Positions 6,383-10,628 of a stretch of DNA of 10,628 nt are shown piece after piece. Numbering within the stretch: position 1 is the first letter of the stretch; every line of letters starts with the position of its first letter. The notes below the pieces were generated by a model. That model searched no databases. It was not told where the DNA came from and saw only the letters and a program-made list of their open reading frames with translations. A program made the position numbers and the translations under genes. Source of the DNA: Rhizobiaceae bacterium (GTDB taxonomy: Bacteria > Pseudomonadota > Alphaproteobacteria > Rhizobiales > Rhizobiaceae); NCBI GenBank assembly GCA_004299545.1, contig SCRB01000997.1, positions 1-10,628 of the forward strand, written 5' to 3'.

Positions 6383-7897
6383 TCAAGCAACCTCAAGAAG
6401 GCCGTCCTTGCTGATTGTTTCATTGGCGAATTCGTGGACGATGCGGCCCTTTTTCATCACCAGGATGCGATCCGCCAGCGCGAGAACCGTTTCCGGTTCC
6501 GCCGAGATGACGATGACCGCCATGCCTTCGTCGCGCAGCTTGCGGACGATCTTGACGACATCGTCCTTGGCACCGACATCCATGCCGCGTGTCGGCTCGC
6601 TGAGGATGAGGACGCGCGGCCGGTAGGTGAGCCATTTGGCCAGCGCCACCTTCTGCTGGTTGCCGCCCGAAAGATTGCCGAGTAGATTGGCGACGTTGGG
6701 CGGGCGGATGTTGAGATCCTTCGTCTGCTCCTCGGCGATCCATTTTTCGATCCGAGGCTTCAGCCAGAGCTTCGCTATCCGGCCGAGCGAACTGATCGAG
6801 ATATTCTTGAACACGGGCTCCTGGTAGAACAGCATCGAGCGCCGGCTTTCGGGGACAAGGGCGATGCCGGCCCGGCGGGCGGCGGCGGTGTTCTTGAGCC
6901 GGAGATTGGCGCCGCTGGCCGTGAGGACGCCCGCGTTCGGCGCGAGCTTGCCGAACAAGACGCGCGAAAGCTCGATCTGGCCGCATCCCATGAAGCCGTA
7001 TATGCCGAGGACCTCGCCGGCCCGCGCCTCAAAGGACACCTCGGAAAAAGCACGACCGAACGCGAGGTCGCGCACCGCAAGGACGGTGGTTCCCGTCGGC
7101 TCGCTCGAAAGCGTGATCGCGCCGGTATAGCTCTCTTCGATGTCCTCGTGGCCCTTCCCGATCATCTGTTCGATGACCCAGGTCTTGTCGATATTGGCTT
7201 TCCTTTCAGTGACGATCCTGCGGCCGTTGCGGAAAACCGTCACCACGTCGGAGACCGACAGGATGTCGTCGAGGAAGTGCGAGATGAAGATGACGCTGCG
7301 GCCGCTCTTCCTCACGCCTTCGAGCACTTCGAAGAGCTTGCGGACCTCCGGCGGCGACAGGGCCGATGTGGGCTCGTCGAGGATGACGATGCGCGCGCCG
7401 GAAAAGAGCACGCGCGCCAGTTCGATCAGCTGCTGCAGGCCGATCGGCAGGTCGCCCATGATCGTCCTCGGATTGACATCGATTCCGAGATTGCGAAGCT
7501 GCTCGCTGGCGCCTTTTTCCATCGTCTTCCAGTCGATCATGCCCATGCGCGTCGGCTGCTTGCCGAGATAGACGTTTTCGGCAACGGTGAGGTACGGCAC
7601 GACGCTCAGTTCCTGGTGGACCATGCCGATGCCGGCATCGAGCGCGTCGCGCGCGGAACCGAACCGGACTTCCTTGCCCTCGACCAGCATGCGTCCCTGA
7701 TAGATGGTGTGGACGCCCGCGATGATCTTCATCAGCGTCGATTTGCCGGCGCCGTTTTCGCCGACCAGTCCGTGGATCTGGCCGGGCCCCAGCTCGAAAT
7801 CCACCTCGCGCAAGGCCGTGACCCCGCCGAAGGATTTCGATATGCCCTCCATCCGAAGGCGCGTGCCGATGCTGGGATTTTCCTCGGGTGCGATCAT
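6383..7897 (-). CDS. Ribose/sugar-type ABC transporter ATP-binding protein, two ABC domains (RbsA/MglA-like)
   Basis: Cytoplasmic double ATPase of the CUT2 importer, 504 residues, the normal length. Domain 1: Walker A GENGAGKST (46-54), HQELSVVPYLTVAENVYLG (94-112), a degenerate signature LPIGLQQLIELARVL (150-164), Walker B VILDEP (171-176), switch His207. Domain 2: degenerate Walker A GFMGCGQIE (301-309), intact signature LSGGNQQKVALAKWL (409-423), Walker B VLILSEPTRGMDVGAK (429-444). The second-domain degeneracy is usual for CUT2 ATPases, but Ser433 replacing the Walker B Asp is less so. ATG start is preceded by GGAAGCAGGAA. The gene follows the binding-protein gene after 61 bases that hold a strong palindrome, and is followed by the permease after six bases. 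Confidence 0.95.
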   Translation of the reverse strand: MIAPEENPSIGTRLRMEGISKSFGGVTALREVDFELGPGQIHGLVGENGAGKSTLMKIIAGVHTIYQGRMLVEGKEVRFGSARDALDAGIGMVHQELSVVPYLTVAENVYLGKQPTRMGMIDWKTMEKGASEQLRNLGIDVNPRTIMGDLPIGLQQLIELARVLFSGARIVILDEPTSALSPPEVRKLFEVLEGVRKSGRSVIFISHFLDDILSVSDVVTVFRNGRRIVTERKANIDKTWVIEQMIGKGHEDIEESYTGAITLSSEPTGTTVLAVRDLAFGRAFSEVSFEARAGEVLGIYGFMGCGQIELSRVLFGKLAPNAGVLTASGANLRLKNTAAARRAGIALVPESRRSMLFYQEPVFKNISISSLGRIAKLWLKPRIEKWIAEEQTKDLNIRPPNVANLLGNLSGGNQQKVALAKWLTYRPRVLILSEPTRGMDVGAKDDVVKIVRKLRDEGMAVIVISAEPETVLALADRILVMKKGRIVHEFANETISKDGLLEVA

Positions 7898-7921
7898 TTC
7901 CTGCTTCCGGCCGGAGGAGGA

Positions 7922-7943
7922 GCCACGGCAGATCTGCCGTGGC
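7922..7943. repeat. 22-base perfect palindrome between binding-protein and ATPase genes
   Basis: The half GCCACGGCAGA is followed directly by its exact reverse complement. It lies in the 61-base gap, 15 bases after the binding-protein stop and about 24 bases before the ATPase start. In RNA it would fold into a GC-rich hairpin of about nine pairs around a four-base loop. No T run follows on either strand. A hairpin here is well placed to protect the 3' end of the binding-protein mRNA and lower expression of the downstream genes, as known for other binding-protein-first operons. A short second palindrome TCCGGCCGGA lies at 7906-7915. Function is inferred. Confidence 0.7.
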
Positions 7944-7958
7944 CCGATTGAAAAGGCG

Positions 7959-8981
7959 TCAGATCAGGAAGTGCTTTTCCATCCACAGCATGCCGGCGGC
8001 ATTGTTCTTGGTGACGACGGGGCCGTCCGCCACGACATTCTGCGGAATGCCGCCATCGCCGGTCTTTTCGCCAGCCGTTACGGCGGCGACGCCGGCGACG
8101 ATCGCGCCGCCATGGATGCGGCAGGAGGGATTGCGGACGGTGGCGTACATGCGGCCGTCGGCGACGGCCGATATGGCCGGTGGCATGGCGTCGCAACCGC
8201 CGATCTTGATGTCGGTGCGGTTATGCGCCTTCATGACGTTGTAGGCGGCGAGCGCCATGTCGTCATTGTGGAAATAGGCGGCATCGATCTTCGGGTATTT
8301 CGTCAGGTAGGTTTCCCACAGGCGCGCCGTCTTCGACACGTCCCAGTCGGCCGGCTGCGTGTCGAGGACCTTGATATCGGGGTGCTGCTTGACGACCGAT
8401 TCGAAGCCGCGCGTACGGCCCTGCGCGCCCGTATGGCCGAGAGCTCCCTGCGTCATGATGATGTTGCCCTTGCCGCCGATGGCGTTGACGAGCGCCTGTG
8501 TAACCGACGAGCCCATGAATTCATTGTCGGGCGCAATGAAGGAGTGGAGCTTGATCTGGTCGAGCGGCGCGATCAGCGTATCCATGTCGATGACGGGAGT
8601 GCCTGCGTCGATCATCTTCTGCACGGGCTGTGTCAACGTGCCGATGCCGAAAGCCTGGATCGCGACAAAATCCCATTTCTGCGACGCCATGTTGTCGACT
8701 GCGGCGCGCTGCTTGACCGCATCGAGTTCGCCGTCGAACCACGTGACCTCGACGTTGAAGAGCTTGCCCCAATATTCGGCGGCCTGCTTGCCTTGCGCGC
8801 ACCAGGTCGCCTGAAGGCCGGCATTGGAGAACGCCGCCTTCAGCGGCTTTTCCGATCTGCCCGCCGCCATTTCCGCCGCGAGGGCAGGGCTGACGCCGAA
8901 TCCTCCCAAAAGAGCCGCCGCCCCTCCCAGCGATGCGCCTGCGAGAAAACCGCGCCGGCTCGTACCGTTTGAATCTGCCAT
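7959..8981 (-). CDS. Ribose/sugar-type ABC transporter periplasmic substrate-binding protein (RbsB-like)
   Basis: Periplasmic receptor of the CUT2 importer (Peripla_BP_4 type), 340 residues. N-terminus MADSNGTSRRGFLAG has a clear twin-arginine motif (SRRGFL, 8-13), a long hydrophobic alanine/glycine-leucine stretch, and cleavage likely after ALA (33-35), so it should be exported folded by Tat. Body motifs: KAAFSNAGLQATWCAQ (48-63, first strand), FVAIQAFGIGTLTQPVQKMIDAGTPVIDMDT (105-135, usual ligand-site and hinge region), GRTRGFESV (188-196) and FHNDDMALAAY (237-247, family NDDmAlga). The start is set by GGAGGT (8987-8992) five bases before ATG. It follows mtnA after a 187-base gap with its own candidate promoter. 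The best guess for ligand is methylthioribose, from context only. Confidence 0.94.
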   Translation of the reverse strand: MADSNGTSRRGFLAGASLGGAAALLGGFGVSPALAAEMAAGRSEKPLKAAFSNAGLQATWCAQGKQAAEYWGKLFNVEVTWFDGELDAVKQRAAVDNMASQKWDFVAIQAFGIGTLTQPVQKMIDAGTPVIDMDTLIAPLDQIKLHSFIAPDNEFMGSSVTQALVNAIGGKGNIIMTQGALGHTGAQGRTRGFESVVKQHPDIKVLDTQPADWDVSKTARLWETYLTKYPKIDAAYFHNDDMALAAYNVMKAHNRTDIKIGGCDAMPPAISAVADGRMYATVRNPSCRIHGGAIVAGVAAVTAGEKTGDGGIPQNVVADGPVVTKNNAAGMLWMEKHFLI

Positions 8982-9000
8982 TTTCTACCTCCCTGGAAAA

Positions 9001-9016
9001 CCTGCAGGACTGCAGG
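9001..9016. promoter_or_regulatory. Paired CTGCAG elements near the predicted transcription start
   Basis: CCTGCAG, two bases, CTGCAGG: a perfect 7+7 inverted repeat with a two-base centre, which on the minus strand also reads as CCTGCAG repeated directly after one base. The centre is too short for a good hairpin, so a protein-binding site is more likely than an RNA structure. It lies just downstream of the predicted start (about 9018) of the sugar-type transporter unit. Confidence 0.4.
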
Positions 9017-9024
9017 GTTGACGA

Positions 9025-9053
9025 ACTATGACAGGCGCCGAGCGCCGCGACAA
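9025..9053 (-). promoter_or_regulatory. Candidate promoter of the ribose-type transporter unit
   Basis: Minus strand: TTGTCG (9053-9048), 17-base spacer, CATAGT (9030-9025); four of six matches in each box with ideal spacing. Predicted start near 9018 and a leader of about 37 bases. The spacer contains GGCGC-TCG-GCGCC, a small dyad. The rest of the 187-base mtnA-to-transporter gap (to 9168) shows a 10-base palindrome TCTCCGGAGA (9086-9095), no coding sequence and no clear terminator, so read-through from mtnA is also possible. Confidence 0.4.
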
Positions 9054-9168
9054 TACGTCGCGTTCTGCTGATCAATGCCCGTGATTCTCCGGAGATGAAT
9101 GTTCCTTGTACAGCAATCTGCCGTCGGTGCGCGTCATGATCGTCCACGGCTTTTCCTGCGCGGCGTCA

Positions 9169-10266
9169 TCACGCTCCGCGCTCCGGGGCGAGCGGCGCCA
9201 GGCCTTCCCGCGAGGCCGGCACGACGCCGCGTTCGGTGATGAGCGCGGTGACGAGCCGGGCCGGCGTCACGTCGAAAGCCGGATTGGCGTCCGGGGTTTC
9301 CTCCGGCGAAATGCGAACCCGTGTGATCGTCCCGTCGGCGGTCTTGCCCCAGACAAGAGAAACCTCGTCGCCGTTTCGCTCCTCGATGGGGATTTCCCTG
9401 AGACCGTCCGCGATGGTCCAGTCGATGGTCGATGTCGGCAGGGCGACATAGAAGGGAATAGCGTTGTCGGCCGCCGCGAGCGCCTTCAGATAGGTGCCGA
9501 TCTTGTTGCAGACGTCGCCGCTTGCCGTCGTGCGGTCCGTCCCTACCAGAACCATGTCGACCCGGCCGGCCTGCATCAGGTGGCCGCCGGCATTGTCGAC
9601 GATCAGGGTATGCGGCACGCCATGGGCGACCATTTCCCAGGCCGTCAGATGGGCGCCCTGGTTTCTGGGCCGCGTCTCATCGACATAGACATGGACGGGA
9701 ATGCCCGCGTCGGCGGCGAGGAAGATCGGCGCGGTCGCCGTGCCGTAATCCACCGTCGCCAGCCAGCCGGCATTGCAATGGGTCAGGATGTTGACCGGTT
9801 CGCCCGGCTTTTTGCCCGCCGCGATTCCGCGGATGATTTCGAGGCCGTTGGCGCCGATCGCCTTGTTCGTCTCGATGTCGAGGCGGGCGATCTCGGCCGC
9901 CTTCGCATAGGCTGCCTGCGCGCGCTTTTCGGGCGGCAGGTTTCGCAAATGGTTGCGCATCAGGTCGAGGGCCCAGCGCAGATTGATCGCTGTCGGACGC
10001 GTGGCATGCAGCACGTTCCGGGCATCGTCCAGCGCGGCGTCCGAAGGGTCTTCCGCCATCTGCCATGCGACGCCATAGGCCGCCGTGACGCCGATCAGCG
10101 GCGCACCGCGCACCCACATCTCGCGGATCGCCGTCGCGAACTCCGAAAGCTTGCGAAGCGTCGCCACGCGGAATTCATGCGGCAGCCAGCGCTGGTCGAT
10201 GACATCGACGGCACGGCCGTCGGCGTTCGGCCAGATGGTGGTGTAGTGTTTGCCGCCGACCTTCAT
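9169..10266 (-). CDS. mtnA: S-methyl-5-thioribose-1-phosphate isomerase MtnA
   Basis: Cytoplasmic aldose-ketose isomerase converting 5-methylthioribose-1-phosphate to 5-methylthioribulose-1-phosphate, step two after the kinase in methylthioribose salvage. 365 residues, normal length. It belongs to the eIF2B-related family. Visible: WVRGAPLIG (51-59, substrate phosphate site), catalytic Cys164 in [25 protein letters not shown] (194-212), catalytic Asp244 in [18 protein letters not shown] (242-259; most members have GADR), and NPAFDVTP (328-335) near the C-terminus. The ATG overlaps the mtnK stop as ATGA, with GAGAGG upstream, so the two are co-translated. It ends with two TGA stops in tandem. 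The family also includes ribose-1-phosphate isomerases, but the kinase next door makes MtnA secure. Confidence 0.96.
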   Translation of the reverse strand: MKVGGKHYTTIWPNADGRAVDVIDQRWLPHEFRVATLRKLSEFATAIREMWVRGAPLIGVTAAYGVAWQMAEDPSDAALDDARNVLHATRPTAINLRWALDLMRNHLRNLPPEKRAQAAYAKAAEIARLDIETNKAIGANGLEIIRGIAAGKKPGEPVNILTHCNAGWLATVDYGTATAPIFLAADAGIPVHVYVDETRPRNQGAHLTAWEMVAHGVPHTLIVDNAGGHLMQAGRVDMVLVGTDRTTASGDVCNKIGTYLKALAAADNAIPFYVALPTSTIDWTIADGLREIPIEERNGDEVSLVWGKTADGTITRVRISPEETPDANPAFDVTPARLVTALITERGVVPASREGLAPLAPERGA

Positions 10267-10628
10267 CTTGGCGCCTCTCCGGCCATCAGCCTCGCCACGG
10301 CGTGGACCTCATCGATGCTCGTCATGCGCCGGCGGTTGACGACGAGATGGCGTCCGAACGCCAGAGCGGGACGTTCGCATGAGGCGCGCAGTTCCTCGTC
10401 CTCGATCGTCTCGAACTCCGCATTATGCGCCAGTCCCAGAATGCGGCGATGGATCTCCACGCCGGCGAAACCGAGCATATCCTGCCAGATGTCGTGAAGC
10501 AGGTGATCGAGCGCCTGCCGGGAGCCGATCATGTCGCCCTGATCCTCGTAGAGCGATTTGGGATAGAGGATGCCACGCCGGGTCGCCCACAGACGCGAAA
10601 ATTCCTCGCGGAAGGTCCGCCAGATCTC
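10263..10628 (-). CDS. mtnK: S-methyl-5-thioribose kinase MtnK, C-terminal part (start outside window)
   Basis: Cytoplasmic kinase phosphorylating free 5-methylthioribose at C1 with ATP. Only the last 121 residues are visible; the frame stays open to the window edge, and the upstream visible part reads [14 protein letters not shown], then [16 protein letters not shown], so the Met at 10532 is internal, not the start. Recognised from the MtnK C-terminal pattern: IWxxF..eFsxLW, then [49 protein letters not shown] and a final helix. The ATP-binding and catalytic residues of the choline-kinase-like fold lie outside. TGA overlaps the mtnA ATG by four bases. The promoter and any upstream salvage genes lie beyond base 10628. 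Confidence 0.88.
   Translation of the reverse strand, partial: EIWRTFREEFSRLWATRRGILYPKSLYEDQGDMIGSRQALDHLLHDIWQDMLGFAGVEIHRRILGLAHNAEFETIEDEELRASCERPALAFGRHLVVNRRRMTSIDEVHAVARLMAGEAPR

Noticed and set aside
4544..6685. Plus-strand open frame of 713 codons opposite the Liv binding protein, RbsC-like permease and part of the ATPase
   Set aside because: It crosses two genes and the intergenic promoter region, has low-complexity charged composition and no domain.
7704..8972. Plus-strand 422-codon frame opposite the ATPase start and sugar-binding protein
   Set aside because: Antisense shadow with no ribosome site or recognisable domain; it also crosses the palindrome.
9034..9046. GGCGC/GCGCC hairpin as a terminator after mtnA
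   Set aside because: Five-base stem, no T run, and it lies inside the spacer of the candidate promoter about 120 bases after the stop.
9106..10497. Plus-strand 463-codon frame opposite mtnA and mtnK
   Set aside because: Antisense to two genes with catalytic residues in place; charged low-complexity product.
1..10628. Mobile element, CRISPR array, tRNA or riboswitch
   Set aside because: No transposase or integrase motif, no spaced direct repeats, no cloverleaf, and no SAM-type leader in the intergenic gaps; the mtnK leader, where a riboswitch might be, is outside the window.

Overview
The window looks like the chromosome or a large replicon of an alphaproteobacterium, most likely of the rhizobial group (Rhizobiales). 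The DNA is GC-rich, the genes are tightly packed, and two solute-uptake ABC transporters sit side by side, each with a twin-arginine type signal on its binding protein. Genus is an inference from style; no rRNA or marker gene is present.

Layout. Bases 1-456 (+) hold the C-terminal part of a short-chain dehydrogenase/reductase. It converges, with a 19-base gap, on everything else, which is all on the minus strand. Read in the direction of transcription (right to left), the minus strand carries: the end of mtnK (methylthioribose kinase) overlapping mtnA (methylthioribose-1-phosphate isomerase) by 4 bases; a 187-base gap with a candidate promoter; a complete ribose-type importer (binding protein, double ATPase, permease; 8981-5336); a 198-base gap with a good promoter whose -10 box lies inside a perfect 7+7 inverted repeat; and a complete branched-chain-amino-acid type (HAAT/Liv) importer (binding protein, LivG, LivF, LivH, LivM; 5137-476).

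How they may work together. MtnK phosphorylates free 5-methylthioribose and MtnA isomerises the product, the first two steps of methylthioribose salvage. The ribose-type importer directly downstream is therefore a candidate methylthioribose (or related 5-deoxypentose/nucleoside) transporter, so that the cell could salvage the compound from outside, for example from plant or microbial neighbours. The remaining salvage enzymes (dehydratase or aldolase and onward) are not in this window. The Liv-type importer has its own promoter and probably its own regulator; its substrate cannot be read from the sequence and it need not belong to the same pathway.

I see no tRNA, rRNA, CRISPR array, insertion sequence or phage gene. 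The long open frames opposite the transporter genes are GC-driven shadows. The most interesting items are the mtnKA-transporter linkage, the operator-like repeat on the Liv promoter, the 22-base perfect palindrome between binding-protein and ATPase genes, and several non-canonical motif residues in the ATPases.
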